The position numbers were made by a program, and so were the translations under genes. A stretch of DNA of 64,000 nt from SG8-32-3 sp964514055 (GTDB lineage Archaea > Thermoproteota > Bathyarchaeia > Bathyarchaeales > Bathycorpusculaceae), in assembly GCA_964514055.1 (NCBI GenBank), contig CAZEPB010000004.1, forward strand, positions 1-64,000, given 5' to 3'. Below, piece after piece: positions 40,367 to 49,143 of this stretch (its first letter is position 1; the number at the start of each line of letters is the position of its first letter). The notes under the pieces are model-generated. The model did no database searches and was not told where the DNA came from. It saw only the letters and a program-made list of their open reading frames with translations.

Positions 40367-43249
40367 ATGAGCCAGACGAAGCGAATCGAGGAGAAATGGC
40401 AGAAAAAGTGGGAAGCCTCCCGCGTATTCGAGGCTGACCCCGACCCGAAACGCAAGAAGATTTTTGTCACGTTTCCTTATCCTTACATGAACGGCCCATT
40501 GCACGTAGGTCACACGTTCACAGCTACGCGGGTGGACGTTTACGCGCGGTTCAAGCGCATGCAGGGCTACAACGTGCTGTGGCCATGGGCTTGGCACTGG
40601 ACAGGTCAGCCGCTGTTAGGCGCAAGCGAGCGCGTGGCGAAAGGCGACGAGGAGTTCATACGCGTTTTACGCGAAGTTGACGGCGTGCCCGAAGAGGAGC
40701 TCAAGAGGTTCGTTGACCCGCTTTACATGGCTCAGTACTACACCAACGAGGGGCGCTTGGCTGCGAAGCGCATAGGCTTCTCGATTGACTGGCGACGCGA
40801 GTTCAACACGATAATGCCGACTTACCAGAAGTTCATCGAGTGGCAGTACACACAGCTGAAAGAGAAAGGCTACGTCACGAGAGGCACGCACCCTGTTGTG
40901 TGGTGTCCCAAAGACAAAAGCCCCACGGGCGACCACGACCGCCAAGTAGGCGAAGGCGTCACGCCCGAAGAGTACACGCTGATAAAGTACAAGCTGGACG
41001 AGAAAACCTTTCTGCCCGCAGCCACGTTCAGGCCTGAAACAATCTACGGCATAACCAACATGTGGATAAACCCCGACGCCGCGTACGTCGAAGCCAAGGT
41101 TAACGGGGAAAACTGGATAATAAGCCAAGAAGCCGCGGAAAAACTCAAAGAACAGGAACGCACAGTGACTGTGGAACGCGTGTTCAAGGGCAGAGAGCTA
41201 ATCGGAAAAACCTTTGAAAACCCAGTTACGAAAGCCAAGTTCCCGATATTGCCTGGCTGGTTTGTCGATCCGAAACAAGCCACGGGCGTGGTGTACAGCG
41301 TGCCCGCCCACGCACCGTATGACTGGCTGGCGCTCAAGGACCTGCAGGAAAAGCCCGAGGTGCTCAAGGATTTCGGCGTGGACGCTGAGGTGGTAAAGCG
41401 GATCAAGCCGATTTCAATAATCAAGGTTGAAGGCTTCGGTGAGTGGCCAGCCGTTGAAATCGTCGAGCAGATGGGCATAAAAGACCAGTATGATCCAAAG
41501 GCGGAAGAAGCTACGAAGGCTTTGTACAAGAAGGAGTTCCACGCGGGTGTGCTTAAGCAAAACTGTGGCGCTTATGCGGGACAAACGGTTAAAGAAGTCA
41601 AAGACACACTTATACGTGATTTCAAGCAGCTTGGCGCCGCGGACAGCATGTACGACCTGGCTCACCCTGTGGTTTGCCGTTGCATGACGCCTTGCATAGT
41701 TAAGATTCTGTCAGACCAGTGGTTCCTCAACTACTCAGACCCAGCGTGGAAGAAGAAAGCCAAAGAGGCAGTAGCCCAGATGAAGGTTTACCCCGAAACC
41801 GCCACGCAATGGTTCATCGCGGTTATTGACTGGCTGAAGGAGTGGGCTTGCGCCAGAACCACGGGGTTCGGAACACCGCTGCCATGGGGCAAAGGCTGGA
41901 TAATTGAAACCCTCAGCGACTCCACCATCTACATGGCGTTCTACACCATAAACAGGCACATACGCAAATACGGAATTGAGCCTGCAGCGCTCACACACGA
42001 AGTGTTCGACTACGTTTTCTACGGCAAAGGAGAAACGACACCAATCTGCCAAGCTTCAGACATACCCGCAGAAATTCTTGAATCCATGCGTAGCGAATTT
42101 CTGTACTGGTACCCTTTTGACCTCCGTGTCTCAGCCAAAGAGCTTGTGCCGAACCACCTGACCTTCTGCATATTCCACCACGCCGCCCTGTTTCCGCGGG
42201 AGCAGTGGCCACGCGCCATAGGCGTTAACGGCATGCTCATGATTGAGGGCAAGCAGATGCACAAGTCGAAAGGCAACTTTGTTACCATGAAAAACGCGGT
42301 TGAGCAGTACGGCGCTGACGCCACCAGATGCGCGCTCCTGTTGGGAGCCGAGGGCATGGATGACCCTGACTGGAGAGGTGAAAACGCCGCAGACATTCAA
42401 GGCAAGCTGGAGGCTCTACGTAACCTCGCTTTGGGCATAATCGAAAAAGCCGAGAGCGACGAGACAGGGCATATGGAGAAGTGGCTTCTCAGCAGACTGC
42501 AGCAACGCATCGCAGAGGTTACTCAAAACCTAGGGGAGTTGAAGACGCGCACAGCCTTGGAGATTGCGCTGTTTGAAGTTTGGAATGATTTCCGCTGGTA
42601 CATCCGCAGAAAAGGAAAAACTGGTGCTAAGGCGGTTCTTGAAGCTTTGGAGGTTTGGCTTAGGCTTCTTGCGCCCTTCGCGCCTTACACGTGCGAGGAG
42701 CTATGGAGTGCGACGGGAAAAAAGGATTTCATCTCTTTGGCTGAGTGGCCACGGGTTGATGAAGGCAAAGTGGACGTGCTTACCGAGGAAAAGGAGAACT
42801 TGCTGACCGACTTGGTTGAGGACACGTTGAACGTTTTGAAAGCCACGAAAATCTCTCCTACACGAATATGCTATTACACGGCTGCAAATTGGAAGCGGAG
42901 AGTATATCGCATGATTCTCGAGAGGGCGGTTGCTGGAGAAGTCAAAGTGAACGAAGTTATGAAAGAACTGGCGAAAGACCCTATCTTAAGGGAGAACATG
43001 AAGGCGGTTGCCAGTTTCGTTCCCAAAGTGCTAAAAGCCTTAAGCAAGCTGCCAGATGAAAGAAAAACCCGCCTTGCAAACTTCGAGATTTCCAACGAAA
43101 AAGAGTTTATCGAAAGCACCTTGGACTTTTTAGAGGAAAGGTTTAGCGCTAAGGTGGCTGTTTACGGCGAAGAGGACAAGGCGCGCTATGACCCTAAACA
43201 GCGGGCAGCGTTGGCTATTCCTGGTCAACTTGCAATCTACATAGAATAG
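40367..43249 (+). CDS. leuS: Leucyl-tRNA synthetase
   Basis: 960 residues, archaeal/eukaryotic type. HIGH motif PLHVGHTF (44-51), editing domain with TFRPETIYGITNMWINPDA (about 222-240), WAWHWTG, KMSKS motif MHKSKGNFV (about 629-637), anticodon-binding domain at 680-810 and an archaeal C-terminal domain. It charges tRNA-Leu. Full length and intact. The PUA protein follows after 29 nt. Confidence 0.96.
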   Translation: MSQTKRIEEKWQKKWEASRVFEADPDPKRKKIFVTFPYPYMNGPLHVGHTFTATRVDVYARFKRMQGYNVLWPWAWHWTGQPLLGASERVAKGDEEFIRVLREVDGVPEEELKRFVDPLYMAQYYTNEGRLAAKRIGFSIDWRREFNTIMPTYQKFIEWQYTQLKEKGYVTRGTHPVVWCPKDKSPTGDHDRQVGEGVTPEEYTLIKYKLDEKTFLPAATFRPETIYGITNMWINPDAAYVEAKVNGENWIISQEAAEKLKEQERTVTVERVFKGRELIGKTFENPVTKAKFPILPGWFVDPKQATGVVYSVPAHAPYDWLALKDLQEKPEVLKDFGVDAEVVKRIKPISIIKVEGFGEWPAVEIVEQMGIKDQYDPKAEEATKALYKKEFHAGVLKQNCGAYAGQTVKEVKDTLIRDFKQLGAADSMYDLAHPVVCRCMTPCIVKILSDQWFLNYSDPAWKKKAKEAVAQMKVYPETATQWFIAVIDWLKEWACARTTGFGTPLPWGKGWIIETLSDSTIYMAFYTINRHIRKYGIEPAALTHEVFDYVFYGKGETTPICQASDIPAEILESMRSEFLYWYPFDLRVSAKELVPNHLTFCIFHHAALFPREQWPRAIGVNGMLMIEGKQMHKSKGNFVTMKNAVEQYGADATRCALLLGAEGMDDPDWRGENAADIQGKLEALRNLALGIIEKAESDETGHMEKWLLSRLQQRIAEVTQNLGELKTRTALEIALFEVWNDFRWYIRRKGKTGAKAVLEALEVWLRLLAPFAPYTCEELWSATGKKDFISLAEWPRVDEGKVDVLTEEKENLLTDLVEDTLNVLKATKISPTRICYYTAANWKRRVYRMILERAVAGEVKVNEVMKELAKDPILRENMKAVASFVPKVLKALSKLPDERKTRLANFEISNEKEFIESTLDFLEERFSAKVAVYGEEDKARYDPKQRAALAIPGQLAIYIE

Positions 43250-43278
43250 CGCAGTTGAAATGTTTGAGAGAGAGAGTT

Positions 43279-43782
43279 ATGCCTACGAAACAACGAAGAT
43301 ACGCTGTAAAATCAAAAGAAGCCAAGCACATCCTAAACGAGGTCTCTGAAAAGTTTAAAGTTAACGTGGAAGAACTCTTTGGTCCAAAGGCAAACGTTGA
43401 AGTTATCGAAGCGGACATAGGCAAAATCTACCTCGTGAACGGGCGACCCTTATTCTTCAAAGTCGGGGAAAAGCTTCTGCCCACACTGCTTTTCCAAGAT
43501 TTCGCTTCGCAGGCGCCGAAAATCATAGTGGACATGGGTGCTGTTCCTTACGTTTGCAACGGCGCTGACGTTATGGCGCCTGGCATCGTGCGCGTTCAAG
43601 GCGAATTCGGCAAAGGTGACTTGGTTCTGGTCGTGGATGAAAAGCATGGAAAACCGCTTGCTTTAGGAGAAAGCATGTATGACGCGGAAAGCGCCAGAAA
43701 CACCAAGCAAGGCACCGTAGTCAAGACCCTTCATTTCGTGAGTGACAAAATCTGGAACCTCGCCAAAACACTTGGCGAATGA
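43279..43782 (+). CDS. Pre-PUA/PUA RNA-binding protein (MCT-1/Tma20-like)
   Basis: 167 residues from ATG 43279. The pre-PUA (DUF1947) part covers about 1-85 (RRYAVKSKEAKHILNEVSEKF...VEVIEADIGKIYLVNGRPLFF), and the PUA domain covers 86-167 (IIVDMGAVPYVCNGADVMAPGIVRVQGEFGKGDLVLVVDEKHGKPLALG). The eukaryotic homologue MCT-1 acts with DENR in translation re-initiation and recycling. The gene follows leuS closely, probably as one transcript. Confidence 0.85.
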   Translation: MPTKQRRYAVKSKEAKHILNEVSEKFKVNVEELFGPKANVEVIEADIGKIYLVNGRPLFFKVGEKLLPTLLFQDFASQAPKIIVDMGAVPYVCNGADVMAPGIVRVQGEFGKGDLVLVVDEKHGKPLALGESMYDAESARNTKQGTVVKTLHFVSDKIWNLAKTLGE

Positions 43783-43845
43783 AGCAGTTCTCGAAGTTCA
43801 CCGGAATTTTATGACAAGGACCCAGCGGTTCACTCATGGCTTCAA

Positions 43846-43912
43846 GCTATATAAAAGGGAGGGGTAGACGCCGTGAGCACTAAAGTTCAGAGCTTGAGCC
43901 ACGGTTAGTGCT
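43846..43912 (+). promoter_or_regulatory. TATA/poly-G element, copy D, followed by a hairpin antisense to the alaS end
   Basis: GCTATATAAAAGGGAGGGG (43846-43864) is in plus orientation between the convergent PUA and alaS genes. GCCGTGAGCAC follows, with GTGAGC 25 nt past the TATA box, as after copy B. AGCACTAA (43876-43883) and TTAGTGCT (43905-43912) make a perfect 8-bp stem, its right arm covering the alaS stop codon. A short RNA from here would be antisense to the alaS 3' end; alternatively the hairpin ends the alaS transcript. Confidence 0.45.
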
Positions 43913-46769
43913 GTAGTTGTTTTTTGATGGTTTCCTCGGCTGCTTTGACCGCGTCTTCCAGTTTTTCGGGTTGCGTTCCACCGCCCTGAGCAAAGTTTGG
44001 TTTTCCGCCGCCTCCGCCTCCGATTATAGGTGACACGGCTCTGACCACTTCACCCGCGTTGACACCTTTTTTCACCGCTGCTTCACCAGCCATGATTAGC
44101 ACTCTAGCGTTTTTTCCATCTGTTCCGTAGAACAGCGTAACCGTTGCCTCGTTCTTTTTTATCATCTCGTTTGCGGTTTGCACCATGCGGTTGACGTCGA
44201 TTTCTTCTTGGAAGTCGCGTTTCACAAGCGTTATCCCCTCGATTTCCTGCAGTGCACAAGCTGTCTCAGACATGCCAATTGCGGTTTCTTTGGCAGCTAA
44301 CTCCTTGATGAGCTTTCGCTTTTCCGAATTTGCCTCCTTCAGCTCCTTCACGAGTTTCTCAGCCGTTTTATCCAGCTTCTCCAAGGGGGCATTCAAAGTC
44401 TCCGAAACCTTCCACAACAGGCTCTCCTGCTGCTGCACCGCCTTCAACGCGTGAAGCCCAACCGCGTACCCAATCCTTTCCACGCCATCTTGAATGCGCT
44501 CCGTGTAGACGATTTTGAGAAAGCCTATCTCGCCCGTGCGCTTCAAATGCGTTCCAGCACAAGCTTCAACGTCCCAATCGCCCGTCTTCACCACACGAAT
44601 ATCCTTTCCCGGAACCGCACCGCCCTGATAAAGCCTGAAGCCATACCGTGATTCTGCCTCGCTCCGCGACATCCACACCGTTTCAACCTGCATGTCCGCC
44701 AAAACCGCTTGATTCGTCAAAGTCTCAATCTTGTGTACCTCTTCAGGCGTTAACCTGCGATAGTGCGAAATATCCAGCCTTGTGCATTCTACGCCTTTCT
44801 GCGTGCCATGCTGCCACACATGCTCGCCCAGCACGCGCCTTGCAGCGCCGTTGACCAAGTGCGTAGCCGTGTGAGCCTTCATCAGGGCATAACGCTTATC
44901 CCAATCAAGAACACCTTTCACAGCAACGCCTTCCTTAGGAGCAACTGAGCCCTTAATTCTGTGCACAATAACCCTGCCCACTTTCTGCACATGTACAACT
45001 TCAGCTTTCGCATCGCCGAAAACCAGAAAACCGTGGTCTGCAGGCTGTCCTCCACCTTCAGGATAAAAACACGTGCGGTCCAAGACAACGTATTCGCCGT
45101 TTATCACCTTGACGACTTCAGCGTCAAACTCCTTGATGTACGCGTCAGCATAGTACATTTGCTCGGTTGGCGGCAGCTTCTCAACGGCGGTTTCCAGAGT
45201 TGCTTCAGCTTTTACTTCTTCCTCTTCAACAGGCTTGTCGGCTTGCAGGTGCCTGTCTGCGATTAACGCGTAAAAGTTCTCTGGAACCTCCACGGTGACG
45301 CCTTCTGCTTCAGCCGCTTCTTTGACGATTTCGGGTGGAAGCCCATGCGAATCGTACAGTTCAGAGAGCGTGGCTTCGGGCAATCGGCTGACGCGTTTAG
45401 CTTTAAGCTCTTCGGCGATTCGCTTCACCATGCCTTCGCCCCTTTTCAGCGTGTCCTCAAACTTTTCCTCCTCAACCTTGAGCATTTCCATAATCTCGTT
45501 CCGCATGGTTTTGATGTGCGGGTAATCCTTTGACCATAGGTTAACTTGCATGTCTATTATGTCGTAGAGCTTTTCCGCATCAATGTTTAAGCTTCTTAGC
45601 AGGCGGTAGGTGCGGCGGAACAGAAGCCTTGCCAAATAACCCTCGTGAATGTTTGAAGGTACGATGCCTTCTGAGAGCATGAAGCTGAGGCATTTGGTGT
45701 GGTCTGCAACTGCGAAAGCGTTTTCAACGGGAATGAGCACCTTGTCCAACTCGTCTACGTTCATGCTGACTAGCTTGGCTACTTTCCGCCGTGCGTCTAG
45801 CCTGTTGGCGTTTTTGTCCACAGTTACCAAGCCAGAGTACTTTGCCACAGAAAACAGCAGGTCGTTGTCAACGTTTAATCCTGCCATGGCGAAAATCTTG
45901 TCAAGTAACTCGCCGTAAACCGCGTGAAAACAGCTGGGCACGCCTTGGGAGAGCCATGCGAAGCGGTCTAAGCCGTAACCCGTGTCCACCGTGCGTATTG
46001 GAAGTTTGATGAAGTCGCCGTTCACGACTTTGTACTGCATGAAGACGAGGGTGGCAACCTCCAAACCGCCGATGATGCACTCCACGTCTGGTCCAGCGTT
46101 TCCGCCGCCAATCCACACGTCCTCTTTGTAGGTGACTTCTTCGGATTTTACGCCTAATATGTCGGTGACGAATTTGTGGTGGTAGCGTACGGTTTGGTCT
46201 TTCCAGTACACTTCGTGGTCTGAGTGGTTGAAGGCGTGGTGTCCACCCATTTCGAAGATGGTGAGGTGTCTGCCGAAGGTGGGTCCTGTGTTGGCTATGT
46301 CTACTAGGCGTATGCAGGGTTGTGCGATGACTAGTGGGTTGGCTGGTGGTGGTGCGATGCCTTCGGTGACGTAGGGTTGGAAGTCGATTATGCTTGCGTG
46401 GGTGAGGTAGATGTCGCTTCTCCATCTGGCTACGACTGGGTAGGGTTTGATGCGTGTGTGGTTGTGTTTTTCGAAGAATGAGAGGAATGTTTCGCGCATT
46501 TTTGGCAGGGTGTAGCTTTTTTGTGTGGGTGGGTTTTTTAGGAATGTGTAGCAGGTGCATCCGTCTGAGGTGGATTCTCCGCAGTTTTCCTGTTCCGCGT
46601 TTTGGGTCCAGAAGTGTTCTCCGCAGGATGGACAGCGTTTTCTAATGAATCCCTGTTCTTTGAAGAAGGGTAGTGCGTATTCTTCTGGTGGGAATTGGTT
46701 CAAGCTTTTCAGGTACTCCGTTGGCGTTTGTGGCTTATTGTATCTTTCAGAAGGGGTTACGAGGTTCAC
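43905..46769 (-). CDS. alaS: Alanyl-tRNA synthetase, archaeal type
   Basis: About 954 residues from GTG 46769. Zinc/class II start EQGFIRKRCPSCGEHFWT, catalytic core with HTRIKPYPVVARWRSDIYLTHASI, editing domain with HTATHLVNGAARRVLG and CAGTH, and the oligomerisation end GGGGGGKPNFAQGGG. The frame stays open to 46898, but a TATA box (TATATAAAGGGG) lies in that extension at 46837-46860, so translation from there is unlikely. GTG 46769 gives a leader of about 60 nt; a TTG at about 46709 is also possible. Confidence 0.93.
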   Translation of the reverse strand: MNLVTPSERYNKPQTPTEYLKSLNQFPPEEYALPFFKEQGFIRKRCPSCGEHFWTQNAEQENCGESTSDGCTCYTFLKNPPTQKSYTLPKMRETFLSFFEKHNHTRIKPYPVVARWRSDIYLTHASIIDFQPYVTEGIAPPPANPLVIAQPCIRLVDIANTGPTFGRHLTIFEMGGHHAFNHSDHEVYWKDQTVRYHHKFVTDILGVKSEEVTYKEDVWIGGGNAGPDVECIIGGLEVATLVFMQYKVVNGDFIKLPIRTVDTGYGLDRFAWLSQGVPSCFHAVYGELLDKIFAMAGLNVDNDLLFSVAKYSGLVTVDKNANRLDARRKVAKLVSMNVDELDKVLIPVENAFAVADHTKCLSFMLSEGIVPSNIHEGYLARLLFRRTYRLLRSLNIDAEKLYDIIDMQVNLWSKDYPHIKTMRNEIMEMLKVEEEKFEDTLKRGEGMVKRIAEELKAKRVSRLPEATLSELYDSHGLPPEIVKEAAEAEGVTVEVPENFYALIADRHLQADKPVEEEEVKAEATLETAVEKLPPTEQMYYADAYIKEFDAEVVKVINGEYVVLDRTCFYPEGGGQPADHGFLVFGDAKAEVVHVQKVGRVIVHRIKGSVAPKEGVAVKGVLDWDKRYALMKAHTATHLVNGAARRVLGEHVWQHGTQKGVECTRLDISHYRRLTPEEVHKIETLTNQAVLADMQVETVWMSRSEAESRYGFRLYQGGAVPGKDIRVVKTGDWDVEACAGTHLKRTGEIGFLKIVYTERIQDGVERIGYAVGLHALKAVQQQESLLWKVSETLNAPLEKLDKTAEKLVKELKEANSEKRKLIKELAAKETAIGMSETACALQEIEGITLVKRDFQEEIDVNRMVQTANEMIKKNEATVTLFYGTDGKNARVLIMAGEAAVKKGVNAGEVVRAVSPIIGGGGGGKPNFAQGGGTQPEKLEDAVKAAEETIKKQLQH

Positions 46770-46836
46770 TGATTTAAATAATTTCGCCTTGGCAGTTTTG
46801 TTTATTGTGGTTGCGTGTTCTCTAGCGCTCAGAAAA

Positions 46837-46862
46837 GCTACCCCCTCCCCTTTATATAGATT
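46837..46862 (-). promoter_or_regulatory. alaS promoter: TATA/poly-G element, copy C
   Basis: On the minus strand: AATCTATATAAAGGGGAGGG, then GGTAGC. It is the only copy of the four-element family placed correctly to drive a gene. CTGAGCGCTAGAG about 26 nt past the TATA box matches GTGAGCACTAAAG of copy D, so that region probably marks the transcription start. Confidence 0.6.
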
Positions 46863-46963
46863 AAACTTTGGCTTGCCTTTTCCTGTGCATTGCCACAAGT
46901 AGTTTTGCGCATTTGCATAAACTTCGTAAATATTATAAGCAAGTTTTATGGTAAGTTAGACTC

Positions 46964-47269
46964 ATGACTTGGAATTGGAAGACTTTTGCCATTCCATCAC
47001 TAATAGGCGCTGTCATTCTAATTGTTGGATTAGCTATTTCCTCCTATACCGATTCAGTGATAGAATTCCTACAAGGAGTCTTAAGGGAAGGGAGTTTATT
47101 ATCTCAAGCGCAGCGAGACTATTTTCAAGGAATGTATGAATGGTGGACATTGGCAAAGGTAACTTTCTATCATCCAATCGCGTACTTGTTGATAGTCATA
47201 GGAGTTATTGTACTGGTGTCTTCGGTATTCTACTCTCTTTCAACCATACGGAATGAAGCAATCAAATGA
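46964..47269 (+). CDS. Small two-span membrane protein
   Basis: 101 residues with hydrophobic helices at about 9-29 and 73-95 and a polar loop between. TATA-like AAATATTATAAG lies at about 46928-46939. No family recognised; it stands alone. Confidence 0.6.
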   Translation: MTWNWKTFAIPSLIGAVILIVGLAISSYTDSVIEFLQGVLREGSLLSQAQRDYFQGMYEWWTLAKVTFYHPIAYLLIVIGVIVLVSSVFYSLSTIRNEAIK

Positions 47270-47540
47270 AAAGCCCTTATACTTTACAATTGGCAATAAA
47301 CGAACAGAAGTTGCGAAAATTTTTTCCATTTTAAACTCTTTATTCTCTGTTAAATTCGTAGCGACACTAATAGAGAAAAACCTTTGCTGGTTTCTGCATT
47401 GGATTTAAAAGTCTTTTATCCTTAACTATACTTTATTCGGTAAGCGTGGATTATGGAGCAGGTGTGCGAGTACGGTAGCTAAGACTGAGGAAACTGAAGA
47501 CCAACTGAACGCCACTGCCTTCCACACGTACGTCTACCTA

Positions 47541-47918
47541 GTGAAGGCTGGAAAGCCTGTTGGACCCAGAGAAGTCATGCGCGGAGCAGACCTCACCAGC
47601 CCGAGCGTGGCTTACAGGAACCTGCAGAAGCTCATGGACCTCGGCTTGGTGGTTAAAGACGAGTACGGCAATTACGTTGTGAAGGAAAAGGTGGGGCTCA
47701 AAGGTCACGTGTGGCTGGGAAAAACTCTCGTTCCGCGGTTTGTGGTTTTCGGCTTCATCTTCGTGGGCGTTCTGATTGCCGAGGTGGCGATACTGATTCC
47801 CCACCTGCTGCTTGGGGCTTCGGTTGAGGGTTCGTTCTGGCTCCTAACCATCATAACCATAGTCGCCGCCGCAATTTTCCTAATCGAAGGGTCACGGTTC
47901 AAGAAAAAAAGCAAATAA
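47541..47918 (+). CDS. Membrane-anchored winged-helix protein
   Basis: 125 residues from GTG. Winged helix (about 1-50: PVGPREVMRGADLTSPSVAYRNLQKLMDLGLVVKDEYGNYVV), then two membrane helices (about 68-90, 97-118) and a basic tail. Coding-like sequence in frame continues upstream to about 47475 (AKTEETEDQLNATAFHTYVYLVKAG) without an ATG, GTG or TTG, so the real start is uncertain. It probably regulates the membrane-protein gene downstream through the palindromes at 47930-47955. Confidence 0.7.
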   Translation: MKAGKPVGPREVMRGADLTSPSVAYRNLQKLMDLGLVVKDEYGNYVVKEKVGLKGHVWLGKTLVPRFVVFGFIFVGVLIAEVAILIPHLLLGASVEGSFWLLTIITIVAAAIFLIEGSRFKKKSK

Positions 47919-47929
47919 GGCGGATAGCT

Positions 47930-47955
47930 GTTCCAGCGTTGGAACGTTTTGTTCC
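47930..47955 (+). promoter_or_regulatory. Overlapping GGAAC/GTTCC palindromes
   Basis: GTTCCA GCGT TGGAAC (47930-47945) and GGAAC GTTTT GTTCC (47941-47955) share the middle GGAAC. A further GAAC lies at 47963-47966. The same GGAAC-N5-GTTCC unit occurs at 56358-56372. It lies before the membrane-protein gene and just after the membrane wHTH gene. Confidence 0.55.
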
Positions 47956-48007
47956 ATGATTAGAACTAAATAGCGGCAAATGCCAATCAAACGTGGTGAG
48001 CAGCCAA

Positions 48008-49030
48008 ATGGCGGAAGATGACTCCGATGGAAAAGCGTCTGGAAGACACGCGGGTTCCCTAAGATTCTGGATTTTCATCGTGGTCTGCGTTTATCTCGGA
48101 TACGCCATCTACTTTGCTGCTTACGGCTTAACCTTCAGCATCCAATTAACCTCAGACACCTACGTCTACAACCTGATATCGCAGAACCCTTGGTGGTGGG
48201 CGATCCTATACTACGGCAGCGAAGGCGTCTCAGGCTCAGTCGGATTAGTCCTCCGCGCAGTAGGCAGCGTCTTCGCTTTATACGCGGCTTACCTCTTCTG
48301 GAGAAAAAAAGACACCGCACTACCACAGATTAAGCAAAAAGCGGGCACCGCCCTGCTTCTGGAAGCAGCGTTTCACCTCGCCCTGATCCCATCAGTCATC
48401 GCAGCTTTCGCCTACAACGCAACAACCGAGTACCTGTTCTATTTTGACCACACTCCAGGACTGCTTCTACTCTACGGCACAGCCATACCCTGCCTCGCCA
48501 TAGTCATAGCCCTTCCGCCGCTCCTGCTGAAGCTGAGAGCAAAAATCACGCGGGACGCTCCGAACCAAGAAATCATCAAATGGATAAGCCTTACGGGCGT
48601 AGCGTACCTGTTCGTGGCGTTCTGGTTCAACTTCTCAATGCTGTGGGCAGGCGTCATGGTTCCCTACCCCAAGGCGCAAATCCAATACGGCTTAAGCTTC
48701 CTGCTAGAACCCGCAAACCTCGCGAGCTTCACAGTAACCGTATTCGGTCTCTTCCTGATAGCCACGCTCGCGTTACTATTCACCCTCCCCGCCATCAAAA
48801 AACAGCCAACCAAACTAAACCTCAGCGGCATAGGCGCAGTCATCGCAGCTTTCGGAGGCTACTTCATATTCAACACAATCATCTACTATGTCACCGGCGG
48901 CTACGAAGCACACCCAAGCGTCTGGTACGAAGTCATAGGACCACTCCACAACCCCAACCTATGGTGCATCGCCTTCGTTTTCCTGGGTCTAGCAGTTTTA
49001 GTTCACAGCAAAACCAAAAAACCAACATAA
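48008..49030 (+). CDS. Polytopic membrane protein
   Basis: 340 residues from ATG 48008 (GTG 47993 also possible) with about nine hydrophobic helices, Tyr/Trp-rich near the first ones (YLGYAIYFAAYGL, NPWWWAILYYGSEG). No transporter signature. It follows the membrane wHTH gene and a palindromic control region, suggesting a regulated unit. This pairing is frequent in archaeal genomes, but the function is unknown. Confidence 0.7.
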   Translation: MAEDDSDGKASGRHAGSLRFWIFIVVCVYLGYAIYFAAYGLTFSIQLTSDTYVYNLISQNPWWWAILYYGSEGVSGSVGLVLRAVGSVFALYAAYLFWRKKDTALPQIKQKAGTALLLEAAFHLALIPSVIAAFAYNATTEYLFYFDHTPGLLLLYGTAIPCLAIVIALPPLLLKLRAKITRDAPNQEIIKWISLTGVAYLFVAFWFNFSMLWAGVMVPYPKAQIQYGLSFLLEPANLASFTVTVFGLFLIATLALLFTLPAIKKQPTKLNLSGIGAVIAAFGGYFIFNTIIYYVTGGYEAHPSVWYEVIGPLHNPNLWCIAFVFLGLAVLVHSKTKKPT

Positions 49031-49143
49031 ACCCTTTACAGCAGCTACTCGCACCACACCAAAAAATGCGCAGGCACCTCAACCTTTGGTAAGGCTTAAT
49101 AGCTCTTAACGCCTTTTTCCAATATTAATCGTGTGGTACCGCC

